DNA from: Pelagimonas varians
Lineage (GTDB): Bacteria > Pseudomonadota > Alphaproteobacteria > Rhodobacterales > Rhodobacteraceae
NCBI RefSeq assembly: GCF_003208435.1
Contig: NZ_QKMF01000020.1
Span: 38,612 to 102,611 of the forward strand
Direction: 5' to 3'
DNA length: 64,000 nt
Below are positions 52,160 through 60,674 of the stretch, piece after piece (position 1 is the first letter of the stretch; each line of letters starts with the position of its first letter). A program made the position numbers and the translations under genes. A model generated the notes under the pieces. It was not told where the DNA came from and did no database searches. It saw only the letters and a program-made list of their open reading frames with translations.

Positions 52160-52756
52160 ATGGCTAGAACCGCTGGCAGGCCAACCCGCAGCAAGGCAGA
52201 AATTCAGGAGTTCCGATCAAAGATCGGGAAGCACGCGCTTGAGATTTACCGCGTGGAAGGCTTCGGAGCGGTTTCAATACGTCGATTGGCCAAGGAGGTC
52301 GGCTGCGCCCCGATGACAATCTATGCGCATTTCGAGGGCAAGACGGATATTCTAAGATTCCTTTGGGCAGACGTACTCAGGGACATGTCTCATGATATCG
52401 AGAAAAAGCTGAAATCGGTCGTTGACGCACGTGAACGGCTGCGGGCAGCCGCCCAAGCCTTTGTCGATTATTGGATTGATCACCCCGATCATTTTCGACT
52501 TGTCTTTATGTCTAACGATGTGACACGGGCGGATGTGAGTGCGTTCATTATGGACGAAGATACCTTGGCACACTTCTTGATGTTTTCGGGTTTTATCCGA
52601 GAGGTTCATCCGGAGGAACATGACGTTAAAATGAGCACGGACACACTTATATCTGGTTTGATCGGTATCGCTCTTTGCATGAATACCATGCCTGACTACC
52701 CATGGGCCGACGCAGCCTCGATGACCAATCAGCTGCTATCGAGCATCAGTACGTAA
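52160..52756 (+). CDS. TetR family transcriptional regulator
   Basis: A 198-residue TetR-type repressor. The N-terminal HTH reads IGKHALEIYRVEGFGAVSIRRLAKEVGCAPMTIYAHFEGKTDIL (about 22-65). The remainder is the all-helical ligand-binding domain of the TetR_C_13/WHG type, with DYWIDHPDHFRLVFM near 115. It is divergent from the DUF4345 membrane protein, with paired ACGCGT operators between. The ligand is unknown. Confidence 0.92.
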   Translation: MARTAGRPTRSKAEIQEFRSKIGKHALEIYRVEGFGAVSIRRLAKEVGCAPMTIYAHFEGKTDILRFLWADVLRDMSHDIEKKLKSVVDARERLRAAAQAFVDYWIDHPDHFRLVFMSNDVTRADVSAFIMDEDTLAHFLMFSGFIREVHPEEHDVKMSTDTLISGLIGIALCMNTMPDYPWADAASMTNQLLSSIST

Positions 52757-53034
52757 ACCAACTCGCAGTTTGAGGAAAAGCAGACATTCAGTCATCGCGC
52801 AGCATCGGTGAGTGTGGGCTCAGAGCGGTCATATGACAAGTTTGGTGGGTCAAATCGATGAATTCACGGGCCGGAGGTCAGCAGTGCGGGACAAAGCACC
52901 AATTCGCCGCGCCTGCGCCGATGTCTGCTTCTGGCGCATCGCGGTTGTAGAAGACAGCGGAAAATTCAACCTTGCACGGAAAACGATCTAGGGAAGTATG
53001 CGCTCGCAAGCTAGGGACAGCGTAAAACGTTATC
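52757..53034. other. Spacer between convergent tetR-type and araC-type genes
   Basis: No gene is recognised. It contains AAAGCAGACATTCA and GAGCGGTCAT, elements of an extragenic family that seems to recur near 51350 and 63730 in this window, in weak form. Confidence 0.35.
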
Positions 53035-53883
53035 TCATCTAAGAACTCTGCCGACTTCTATATGGCCCATCCGAAAATTATTCGGTGATACGCCAGTTTT
53101 GGATTTAAAAAACCGAGTGAAATGACCTTGAGCAGAAAAACCCAGCATTTCAGAGATTTCTGCGATTGAAATCTCTGGGTTACTGAGCAGACCGGCGGCC
53201 CGTTCGCAGCACAGCGTGTCGATATATGTTCTAGGGCTAAGTCCCGTACACAATCGAAACCGTGAATAGAATTGCGAGCGAGACAGTCCGACGTTTTTGG
53301 CGACTTCGCTTAGATCTATTTCTTTTGAAGGCTCTTCTCGAAAGATCTTTATTGCTTTGCGGACGCGGGGATCGCTCGCGAAATTCCGCTGAGAACTTAC
53401 ATCCGAGATAGCATCTGTTTTCGAACACTGAAGGACTGAAAAGACTAATTCGCGCAACAATGGGTCAAAATGATCTTCTTCGGTGTGAAAGTCGGCCATT
53501 TGATCCGCTAGGTACCGAGCTTGACTGTGCAATTCAGGACTGACCTCGGCTGCCACCTGATGAAAGGGCAATTTGTGGAAGCCAGCTACAATTTGATTGC
53601 CCTGCTCACCAAACCACAGCGGGTCTATGTAGAGCGCCAACAAGATTGTGGGTTCGATGCCGATCTCTCTGTCATTGGAGTGGACGATCCATGGATTGAC
53701 CAACACCATTTGACGATCCGTCATTGGGGTGGTTTGCCCATCAACCAGGAAGCTTGTGTCTGCTCCGGAAATTTTGATCAACGCATGAACCTGAGAATGA
53801 GCATGATCCTGAACGGATTCCGTTGCGGACAAAAGAGCAACCCGCCCAAATGCGCCAACAGCGATTCCTAGTGCATCGGCCAA
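53035..53883 (-). CDS. AraC family transcriptional regulator
   Basis: A 282-residue AraC/XylS activator. The N-terminal cupin-like ligand domain includes DHAHSQVHALIKISG and MVLVNPWIVHSND. The C-terminal double HTH is IDLSEVAKNVGLSRSQFYSRFRLCTGLSPRTYIDTL and then ISIAEISEMLGFSAQGHFTRFFKSKTGVSPNNFR, near residues 195-275. The start is chosen as TTG at 53883, with AAGGGAG five bases upstream; a TTG at 53913 is open but has no ribosome-binding site. No ATG is available near the N-terminus. It is divergent from the catabolic operon at 54130-63478 and flanked by two identical 19-bp direct repeats, so it most likely activates that operon. Confidence 0.88.
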   Translation of the reverse strand: MADALGIAVGAFGRVALLSATESVQDHAHSQVHALIKISGADTSFLVDGQTTPMTDRQMVLVNPWIVHSNDREIGIEPTILLALYIDPLWFGEQGNQIVAGFHKLPFHQVAAEVSPELHSQARYLADQMADFHTEEDHFDPLLRELVFSVLQCSKTDAISDVSSQRNFASDPRVRKAIKIFREEPSKEIDLSEVAKNVGLSRSQFYSRFRLCTGLSPRTYIDTLCCERAAGLLSNPEISIAEISEMLGFSAQGHFTRFFKSKTGVSPNNFRMGHIEVGRVLR

Positions 53884-53914
53884 GCTGTCTCCCTTCTGCA
53901 GCGCGCTCAACAAG

Positions 53915-54034
53915 ATCGGACAAAAAGGTAAATATCACCTGAGGGCGGCGAAAGCTACCCCAAGCCCAGATGTCCGCCCCGACATAGCCCATTCATGATC
54001 TCGCCCACCAAAACAATCGGACAAAAAGGTAAAT
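53915..54034. promoter_or_regulatory. Two 19-bp direct repeats, probable AraC sites
   Basis: ATCGGACAAAAAGGTAAAT occurs at 53915-53933 and at 54016-54034, identical and in the same orientation, start-to-start 101 bp (about 9.6 turns). One copy is next to the araC start, the other 96 bases upstream of the first catabolic gene. Long direct repeats at this spacing are typical of AraC-family sites used for looping or autoregulation. Confidence 0.7.
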
Positions 54035-54129
54035 TGCGATTTGGTGAGCCAAAGACCAACCTGATCTGATCCCTTAGTTTCGTTCCAACAGAACAGTGTT
54101 GCGACACGCGAAAGCTAGGGGAATCCATC

Positions 54130-55599
54130 GTGGTGAAACTGCCAGAATTTTTGAAAACAGACTGCTATGTCGGTGGCAAATGGGTGGCTGCATCCTCGGA
54201 CAAGCGTCTGGACGTAACCGACCCCGCGACGGGCGATGTATTGGCCTCAGTTCCGCGCATGGGCGCGGAAGAAACGGACGCGGCGATTGCAGCGGCGCAT
54301 GCCGCATTTCCTGACTGGAGCAGCCGAACTGCTGCCGAACGCGCATTGGTGCTTCAAAAATGGGCTTCATTAGTGCGCGCGCATGCGGATGATCTGGCCC
54401 GGCTGATGACGCAGGAACAGGGCAAGCCGTTTGCAGAATCCCTTGGGGAAATCGAGTACGCTGCTAGTTTCCTAAGCTGGTTTGCCGAAGAGGGCCGTAG
54501 GCTTTATGGCGATATCATCCCGCCCCACCGCAATGACGCCCGCATATTGGTGACCCGCAACCCTCTTGGTGTAGTCGGTGGCATCACGCCTTGGAATTTC
54601 CCAGTGGCCATGGTCACGCGAAAAGCGGCACCCGCACTGGCCGCCGGTAATTGTATGGTCTTGAAACCTGCCGAAGCAACACCGCTCTCTGCCCTTGCGG
54701 TTGCTGCATTGGGTGAAATGGCAGGGCTGCCAGCAGGTGTCTTTAATGTGGTGACAGGCGCGCGCGAAGATGCTCCCGCAATCGGAAAGGCATTGGTTGA
54801 TAGTCCGTTGGTGCGCAAGATTGGGTTCACTGGATCTACAGCCGTAGGCAAGCAACTGATGCGTGACTGCGCCGGCGACCTGACAAAAATCAGCCTAGAG
54901 CTTGGCGGCAACGCCGCCTTCATCGTCTTTGACGACGCGGACATTGAGGCCGCGTTGGACGGCATTCAAGTCTGCAAATTCCGAAATTCGGGTCAGACCT
55001 GCATCGCCGCAAACCGCATTCTTGTGCAGGAGAGCATTCACGACAAATTCGTGGCTGCCCTAAGCGCGCGCGCCAGGCAAATCCAAGTCGGCCATGGGCT
55101 TGAGAAAGCAACAGAAATGGGCCCCTTGGTCGACGAAAGGGGCTTGGAAAAAGTTGAACGCCTTGTCGCTGATGCAACTGACAAAGGTGCGAAGATTCAC
55201 CTGGGCGGCAAGCGACACGAGGCTGGTGGGACCTATTTCCAGCCAACTGTGATGACGGGCGTTTCGACGGAAATGGATCTGGCCCACGAAGAGTTATTTG
55301 GCCCTGTCGCGGCAATCTCGACGTTCCGCGATGAACAAGACGCCATATCGATGGCAAACGATACGCCCTATGGCCTTGCCGGTTATTTCTATAGCCGGGA
55401 TGTTGGTCGGATCTTTCGCGTCGCTGACGCGCTTGAGGTCGGTATCGTCGGCGTAAACACCGGTCTCATTTCAACCGAAGTCGCCCCCTTTGGTGGCGTC
55501 AAAGAATCCGGCATCGGCCGTGAGGGATCAAAGTATGGCATCGATGATTGGACCGAGCTTAAATACATCTGCCTCGCAGGTTTGGGGGCAGCAGCATGA
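54130..55599 (+). CDS. NAD(P)-dependent aldehyde dehydrogenase (succinate-semialdehyde type)
   Basis: A 489-residue aldehyde dehydrogenase of the GabD class. Motifs: GVVGGITPWNFPVAMVTRKAAPALAAGN, VRKIGFTGSTAVGKQLM, catalytic Glu in SLELGGNAAFIVFDDAD and catalytic Cys in RNSGQTCIAANR near residue 290. The C-terminal EVAPFGGVKESGIGREGSKYGI is characteristic of SSADHs. The start is GTG at 54130 with GGGGA seven bases upstream; GTG at 54133 is an alternative. It opens the AraC-controlled operon and overlaps the NIPSNAP gene by ATGA. It oxidises a short semialdehyde, probably the product of the ThDP enzyme two genes on; the exact aldehyde is inference. Confidence 0.92.
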   Translation: MVKLPEFLKTDCYVGGKWVAASSDKRLDVTDPATGDVLASVPRMGAEETDAAIAAAHAAFPDWSSRTAAERALVLQKWASLVRAHADDLARLMTQEQGKPFAESLGEIEYAASFLSWFAEEGRRLYGDIIPPHRNDARILVTRNPLGVVGGITPWNFPVAMVTRKAAPALAAGNCMVLKPAEATPLSALAVAALGEMAGLPAGVFNVVTGAREDAPAIGKALVDSPLVRKIGFTGSTAVGKQLMRDCAGDLTKISLELGGNAAFIVFDDADIEAALDGIQVCKFRNSGQTCIAANRILVQESIHDKFVAALSARARQIQVGHGLEKATEMGPLVDERGLEKVERLVADATDKGAKIHLGGKRHEAGGTYFQPTVMTGVSTEMDLAHEELFGPVAAISTFRDEQDAISMANDTPYGLAGYFYSRDVGRIFRVADALEVGIVGVNTGLISTEVAPFGGVKESGIGREGSKYGIDDWTELKYICLAGLGAAA

Positions 55600-55913
55600 T
55601 CGTCGAAGAACGCATTTACACCCTGCATATCGGCCAGGTTCCTACATATCTCAAGCTCTATGAAACAGAAGGGCTTGCCGTACAGACACGTATTCTGGGC
55701 AACCTGCTTGGTTACTATCAGGTCGAATTTGGCCCTCAAAATCAAATCGTGCACATGTGGTCCTACACTGATCTTGCGGACCGAACCACGCGGCGCAAAG
55801 CGCTAGCCGGCGATCCCGACTGGCAGGCCTACGTCAAGAAAATCCGCCCGCTCGTGCGCTATCAGGAAAACAAATTGCTGATCCCTGCGCCCTTCATGCA
55901 GTCAAAATCTTAG
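55596..55913 (+). CDS. NIPSNAP family protein
   Basis: A 105-residue NIPSNAP-domain protein: EERIYTLHIGQVPTYLKLYE at the N-terminus, then HMWSYTDLADRTTRRKAL and a C-terminal IRPLVRYQENKLLIPAP. Length is typical for bacterial stand-alone members (about 100-110). NIPSNAP folds as a ferredoxin-like alpha/beta dimer; in bacteria they occur in catabolic operons, with no proven activity. The ATG overlaps the aldehyde dehydrogenase stop (ATGA), so it is translated with it. It might act on or bind a pathway intermediate. Confidence 0.9.
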   Translation: MIVEERIYTLHIGQVPTYLKLYETEGLAVQTRILGNLLGYYQVEFGPQNQIVHMWSYTDLADRTTRRKALAGDPDWQAYVKKIRPLVRYQENKLLIPAPFMQSKS

Positions 55914-55933
55914 AGTTTTAAGGAGAGTTACAG

Positions 55934-56563
55934 ATGGAACTTCATTTGTTCGAAGACAATATTGCGGCTGGGCAGGAGGTCACGTTTTCAGAAACCGTTG
56001 CGCGGGCGATTTATGTGACTGCTGGCAAAATCTCGGCCGATGGACAGGACATTGCCTGTGACGACGGACTTGTTGCTGATGGGCCGGTAACGCTTGTTGC
56101 AGGACCAGAAGGCGCATCGTTGTGGCGTTGGGATTTGTCGGGCACAGACCAACAAGCGTCCACGCACAGGGTTGCCCACAAGCTGTCAGGGTCAGTGCCT
56201 GACGCTTTGGCGATTTCCGAAAGCTTTCTGCGGCTCGATAGTGTGGCGTTCCCGCCCGCCGGAACAGCCATGCTGCATACGCATCAGGGGCCTGGCATTC
56301 GCTGCCTTCGTGAAGGCCACGTCCGGATTGATACCGAAGGGTCGTCAACCGCTTTTGGCCCCGGTGGCGCATGGTTCGAAGGTGGGCCAGAGCCGGTTTT
56401 CTTGCAAGCCGTTGAGGACATCCCAAGCCGTTTCATTCGCGCCATGGTGCTGCCAAAAACGCTGCTTGGAAAATCATCTATCCACTATGTGAACGAAGAA
56501 GACCGCGCAAAACCCAAGTCGCAATCCTATCGAAACTTTGGTGAGATCGGGCTAGCCCTGTGA
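55934..56563 (+). CDS. Cupin-type protein of unknown function
   Basis: A 209-residue protein with two beta-rich halves. The second has a cupin signature: AMLHTHQGPGIRCLREGHVRI (about 115-135), where the two His could bind metal, and GPGGAWFEGGPEPVFLQAVED. The first half (AIYVTAGKISADGQDIACDD) looks like a degenerate cupin without the His residues, so this is probably a bicupin. AAGGAGA lies upstream. The GTG of the next gene overlaps its stop (GTGA). A sugar- or keto-acid isomerase or dioxygenase role is possible; nothing decides it. Confidence 0.75.
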   Translation: MELHLFEDNIAAGQEVTFSETVARAIYVTAGKISADGQDIACDDGLVADGPVTLVAGPEGASLWRWDLSGTDQQASTHRVAHKLSGSVPDALAISESFLRLDSVAFPPAGTAMLHTHQGPGIRCLREGHVRIDTEGSSTAFGPGGAWFEGGPEPVFLQAVEDIPSRFIRAMVLPKTLLGKSSIHYVNEEDRAKPKSQSYRNFGEIGLAL

Positions 56564-58254
56564 ACATCTCGCATCAAGATATCGCTCTGACAGGCGCTCA
56601 AAGTTTGGTTGAATGTCTGGGCCAGCAGGACGTGAAGCACGCGTTTCTTGTGCCAGGTGAAAGCTATCTGTCGGTGCTTGATGCCCTGACAGATGCACCT
56701 GAAATCAAACTGACGGTTTGCCGCCAGGAAGGCGGTGCGGCGATGATGGCTGCGGCCTCCGGTAAGCTAACCGGGCGACCCGGCATTTGCATGGTGACGC
56801 GCGGGCCGGGGGCGACAAATGCGTCGGCCGGTTTGCATATCGCCCGTCAGGACGCGATCCCAATGATCCTGTTTGTTGGTCAAGTGGCCCGTGACATGCG
56901 CGAGCGCGAAGCGTTTCAGGAAATCGACTATCGCCGGATGTTTGGTCAGGTCGCCAAGTGGGTGGCAGAGGTTGATAGCCCGGGCCGCATGGCAGAAATG
57001 GTGTCGCGCGCGTTTCACGTGGCTATGTCAGGGCGTCCCGGACCCGTGGTGCTGGCCTTACCAGAAGATATGCTGACCGAACTCGCAACAACCCCAGTGC
57101 CGAATTTAGGGGCCGCGAAGCCACCGCGCGCAACAATCACTGCGCATGATGCTGACCAGTTTTTGAATACGCTCGCGACAGCAACAGCCCCGCTTATCAT
57201 AGTCGGTGGAGGTGTGTGGTCAGACAAGGCACGCCTCGATTTGGAAGCATTCGCTGAAAAATGGGCCGTACCCGTCGCTGCTTCCTTTCGGTGTCAGGAC
57301 TACTTTGACAACGAGCACCCCTGTTATGCTGGCGATTCAGGCATCGGCATCAACCCAAATCTGGCCGCTCGGATCAGAAACGCGGATGTCTTGATATTGC
57401 TCGGCACACGTTTCAGCGAAATGGAATCCAGTGGATATTCGTTGGTTGGTATTCCGAAGTGCGCTCAGCATCTTATCCATGTATACCCTGAACCAGATGA
57501 GATTGGCCGCGTCTACAAACCGCAGCTTGGTATTGCAGCCCCTCCTGATGAGGTCATTGCATCGCTGTTGCGCTGTGCAGGTCCAGACACTGACCTGAGC
57601 AACCGACAGGTAGCCGTTGCAGAATGCAATGCGGATTACCTTGCTTGGTCGACCTTGCCCAAGGGGCGCGGTGATTTGGCCATGTCAGAGGTCATGAGCC
57701 ATATAGAGGGGGCGCTTGCAAAAGATGCGATCGTGACCAACGGTGCCGGAAACTACACCGTTTGGGTGCACCGGTTTCACAGACATCGCCGCTATGTCAC
57801 GCAGCTTGCACCGATTTCGGGATCTATGGGATATGGGCTACCGGCTGCTGTTGCTGCGGCGCGTGTCATGCCTGATCGGCAAGTGGTCTGTTTTGCCGGT
57901 GACGGGTGTTTTCTAATGCACGGTCAGGAACTTGCGACCGCCGTGCAGTACAATGCAAATCTGACGGTGATTGTTGTTAACAACGGGATGTATGGCACAA
58001 TCCGCATGCATCAGGAACGGCACTATCCGAGCCGCGTAAGTGCTACTGATTTGGTCAATCCTGATTTTGCGACCCTCGCGCAATCCTATGGCTGTCACGG
58101 TGAAACCGTGACCAAAACCGATCAGTTTGCGGGTGCGTGGGAACGTGCCTGCGCCCATGAGGGGCCAAGTCTGATCGAGCTGCAGGTGGATCCTGAGCTG
58201 ATCACGCCCACGCTGACAATAGAAGACATCAGGCGGGCGGCGCAGTCGACATAG
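56560..58254 (+). CDS. Thiamine diphosphate-dependent enzyme (acetolactate synthase-like)
   Basis: A 564-residue ThDP enzyme of the acetohydroxyacid synthase/2-ketoacid decarboxylase superfamily. The catalytic Glu is in VCRQEGGAAMMAAASGKLTG near residue 55. The Mg-ThDP motif begins with GDGCFLMHGQELATAV near residue 447 and ends in VNNGMYG. The central domain (PLIIVGGGVWSDKARLDLEAF) is of the AHAS type. The start is GTG, overlapping the cupin stop by GTGA. Ordinary AHAS needs a regulatory subunit, which is absent, so a catabolic decarboxylase or carboligase is more likely. In this operon it could decarboxylate a 2-oxo acid made by the SDR to the aldehyde oxidised by the flanking dehydrogenases. 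Confidence 0.9.
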   Translation: MNISHQDIALTGAQSLVECLGQQDVKHAFLVPGESYLSVLDALTDAPEIKLTVCRQEGGAAMMAAASGKLTGRPGICMVTRGPGATNASAGLHIARQDAIPMILFVGQVARDMREREAFQEIDYRRMFGQVAKWVAEVDSPGRMAEMVSRAFHVAMSGRPGPVVLALPEDMLTELATTPVPNLGAAKPPRATITAHDADQFLNTLATATAPLIIVGGGVWSDKARLDLEAFAEKWAVPVAASFRCQDYFDNEHPCYAGDSGIGINPNLAARIRNADVLILLGTRFSEMESSGYSLVGIPKCAQHLIHVYPEPDEIGRVYKPQLGIAAPPDEVIASLLRCAGPDTDLSNRQVAVAECNADYLAWSTLPKGRGDLAMSEVMSHIEGALAKDAIVTNGAGNYTVWVHRFHRHRRYVTQLAPISGSMGYGLPAAVAAARVMPDRQVVCFAGDGCFLMHGQELATAVQYNANLTVIVVNNGMYGTIRMHQERHYPSRVSATDLVNPDFATLAQSYGCHGETVTKTDQFAGAWERACAHEGPSLIELQVDPELITPTLTIEDIRRAAQST

Positions 58255-58286
58255 TCGCAATGCCAGAAATTTCGGGAGGAAAATCA

Positions 58287-59039
58287 ATGGATCATCAAGA
58301 AGTTGTAATCGTGACGGGCGGATCAATGGGTATCGGGCGCGCCATTGCGGATCGATTTGCCAGGGACGGGGCTGCGGTCGTGATTGCGGATGTTGCAGGT
58401 GCCGAAACGGCGGCTGCCGAGATAATGGCAACTGGTGCCAAGGCCATTGGCGTGACTTGTGACATCTCAGACCCTGCCTCATGTGAAGCGATGGCTGCAG
58501 CTGCGGTGCATGCCTTTGGTCGGATCGACACGCTGGTAAACAATGCGGGGCTTTATTCCACGCTGAAACTCACCGAGTTTTCCAAGATCACGCCTGATGA
58601 GTGGCAACAGGTTCTGAATGTGAATGTGATGGGCCAAGCCTTGGTGACTGCTGCCGTTTTACCCACCATGCAGGCGCAAGGTGCAGGCTCGATTGTGAAC
58701 ATGTCATCAGGGACACCCTTCAAAGGCGTGCCCTATCTGCTGCACTATGTTGCCAGCAAAGGCGCCATCAACGCGATGACAAAAGCTTTGGCCAAAGAGA
58801 TTGGCGCAGATGGCATTCGGGTCAACGGGGTCGCGCCCGGTTTCACAATGTCGGACGGGGTCAAAGCAAACCCACATCAAATCGAGAAGCTGCAGGAAAT
58901 TTCGCTGAAATCGCGCGTTATCGCCCGCGATCAACTGCCCGAAGATGTTGTCGGCGCAGTGGTTTTCCTCGCTTCAAACGAAGCCGCATTCATGACTGGC
59001 CAAACGCTTGTCGTCGATGGCGGTGCTTACTTTCACTAG
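58287..59039 (+). CDS. SDR family oxidoreductase
   Basis: A 250-residue classical SDR. The start at 58287 has GGGAGGA seven bases upstream; an ATG at 58260 lacks one. The cofactor motif is TGGSMGIGRAIADRFA, with Asp in VIADVAG suggesting NAD. NNAGLYS is the NAG motif. The active site has Ser in VNMSSGTPFKGVPYLLHYVASKGA and the YVASK motif. The ending MTGQTLVVDGGAYFH is standard. It is in the AraC operon between the ThDP enzyme and the TRAP genes. A 2- or 3-hydroxy acid dehydrogenase role fits but is not proven. Confidence 0.9.
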   Translation: MDHQEVVIVTGGSMGIGRAIADRFARDGAAVVIADVAGAETAAAEIMATGAKAIGVTCDISDPASCEAMAAAAVHAFGRIDTLVNNAGLYSTLKLTEFSKITPDEWQQVLNVNVMGQALVTAAVLPTMQAQGAGSIVNMSSGTPFKGVPYLLHYVASKGAINAMTKALAKEIGADGIRVNGVAPGFTMSDGVKANPHQIEKLQEISLKSRVIARDQLPEDVVGAVVFLASNEAAFMTGQTLVVDGGAYFH

Positions 59040-59072
59040 AACTTTCTATCAACAAAACCGGGAGGATACGAC

Positions 59073-60059
59073 ATGGAAAGACGTACATTTTTGAAAACAA
59101 CAACACTGGCTGCTGCCGCTTTGGCAACACCTGGGTTGGTTCGGGCACAATCGGCGAAAACGCTGCGGATCGGCACGATCACACCGGGCAGCCATTTCTG
59201 GACCCAGACAATGGACCGAGTTGGTACATCACTTGCTGAAAAAAGTGGCGGGATGTTCGAAACCCAAGTGTTCCCATCAGGGCAGCTTGGCAACGAAGCG
59301 ACAATGATCCAGCAGATTCAGGCTGGTGGTCTAGAGATGGGTTTTCTGACGGTCGCCGAATTCTCTAACCGCATCGACGATATGGGTGCGCTGTTTGCGC
59401 CCTACCTTGTGCCGGATGTCACCCATGCCTCAAAGCTTCTGACAGGTGCCACCGCGACAGGTATGCTTGATCAGTTCTCAACCTTGGGCATGAAGGGGCT
59501 TGGCTTTGGTCTGGGCGGCATGCGCCATCTCATCTCTCGGGATGAGGCGCAAACATCCGCAGACCTTTCGGGCCGTAAATACCGGATTACACCCTTTGCA
59601 GCCTTGCGTGACTTTTACGAACTGATGGGTGTCGCTCCAACTCCGGTGCCTTTGCCGGGATTGTTTGACGCTTTGGCAAATGGCCAGGTCGATGGTGCAG
59701 ATATCGATCTTGAACTGGCTTGGAAATTGAAGCTGTATGATCAGGCTCCGAACCTCAAGACCACAAGCCAGATGATGTTCCCCGTCGTCGCCGTCGTATC
59801 GGGTCGGTATTGGGCCGCTCTGAGCGATGAGGAAAAGATGATGTTGTCGGAAACCGTTTCGGAGCAGATCGATTGGCTCTTTAGTCAGTACATTGAGTTT
59901 GAACCCAAGTGGCTTGATGATCTTAAGGGCACGGGAATGAACGTCACAACGGCTGAGCCCGCGTTCTTTGGAGATACGCTGAGCGAATGGGCAGGTATCT
60001 GGGAGCCGAAAGCACCATCCATCATTGGTCTGCGCGAAGAAGCCGCGGCTTTGATGTAA
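59073..60059 (+). CDS. dctP: TRAP transporter substrate-binding protein DctP
   Basis: A 328-residue DctP-family periplasmic binding protein. The signal is Tat-like, MERRTFLKTTTLAAAALATPGLVRA, with RRTFLK, cleaved near residue 25. The core shows KTLRIGTITPGSHFWTQTMD, VFPSGQLGNEATMIQQIQAGG, GLGFGLGGMRHLIS and SGRKYRITPFAALRDFYELMGVAPTPV, where the Arg in KYRI is in the carboxylate-binding position. It has a strong ribosome-binding site (GGGAGGA). A perfect 12-bp hairpin follows the gene and separates it from dctQ. The substrate is presumably the acid degraded by the neighbouring enzymes. Confidence 0.92.
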   Translation: MERRTFLKTTTLAAAALATPGLVRAQSAKTLRIGTITPGSHFWTQTMDRVGTSLAEKSGGMFETQVFPSGQLGNEATMIQQIQAGGLEMGFLTVAEFSNRIDDMGALFAPYLVPDVTHASKLLTGATATGMLDQFSTLGMKGLGFGLGGMRHLISRDEAQTSADLSGRKYRITPFAALRDFYELMGVAPTPVPLPGLFDALANGQVDGADIDLELAWKLKLYDQAPNLKTTSQMMFPVVAVVSGRYWAALSDEEKMMLSETVSEQIDWLFSQYIEFEPKWLDDLKGTGMNVTTAEPAFFGDTLSEWAGIWEPKAPSIIGLREEAAALM

Positions 60060-60067
60060 AGAGCAAG

Positions 60068-60096
60068 AACCGCCTGTTTTTCCTAAACAGGCGGTT
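60068..60096 (+). promoter_or_regulatory. 12-bp stem-loop between dctP and dctQ
   Basis: AACCGCCTGTTT and AAACAGGCGGTT form a perfect 12-bp stem with a 5-base loop, 9 bases after the dctP stop. The bases after it are CATCCGG, not a T-run. It is therefore more likely an mRNA-stabilising or partial attenuation element, as in the other two transporter operons here. Confidence 0.6.
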
Positions 60097-60122
60097 CATC
60101 CGGATTACAAGAGGCAGTTATT

Positions 60123-60674
60123 ATGAACTCTATCGTCAAATTGTCGGCCCAGATAACCAGAATTGAGGCCACCGCATTAAAGGTGTTGGTGGCGTCCGTA
60201 TTGCTTTTGATGGTTGTCAACGTCGCAGCACGTGCACTGAATTCGTCTTTGTATTGGGCGGACGAGCTTGCGATCAACTTGATGGTTATCTTCGCCTTTA
60301 TCGGGTCCAGCCTGATGTTTGCGCAAAGACGAAACTTTGCTGTCACGCTTGTGTCCGATGCGGTATCCGACAAGATCCGCCGTCGCATGTCGATCTTCGT
60401 TCAATGCGTGAATGTGCTGTTTGCTCTGTTTTTGGCCTATGCCACCTGGCTTTGGTTTGACCCGCTGACTCTGGCAAGAAATGGGTTTCAATTGCAGGGG
60501 TTTTTTGAAGAAACCTACAACAGCATCTACCAAGAGGTCACCAACACCATCGGAGTGCGCCGAGTGTGGTTCTTCCTTGTGATGCCGCTTTTCGCGTTCA
60601 CATTATTGGTTCACAGCGCGGCCTGTCTCATTCAGGACATACGTGCAGAAACCACGTTAGGCACACCAAAATGA
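60123..60674 (+). CDS. dctQ: TRAP transporter small permease DctQ
   Basis: A 183-residue DctQ-family membrane protein with four hydrophobic segments (about 18-37, 47-66, 88-112 and 141-165). Family features: NSSLYWADELAINLMVIFAF, with the WADE-type motif after the first segment, and GVRRVWFFLVMPLF. AGAGG lies eight bases upstream of the ATG. Its stop overlaps the dctM start (ATGA). It supports DctM in the inner membrane. Confidence 0.92.
   Translation: MNSIVKLSAQITRIEATALKVLVASVLLLMVVNVAARALNSSLYWADELAINLMVIFAFIGSSLMFAQRRNFAVTLVSDAVSDKIRRRMSIFVQCVNVLFALFLAYATWLWFDPLTLARNGFQLQGFFEETYNSIYQEVTNTIGVRRVWFFLVMPLFAFTLLVHSAACLIQDIRAETTLGTPK

Noticed and set aside
51350..52840. Extragenic motif AGAAGCGGCCATTCA / AAAGCAGACATTCA as a defined repeat family
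   Set aside because: Only two weak, short matches are visible in this window, not enough to define a repeat.
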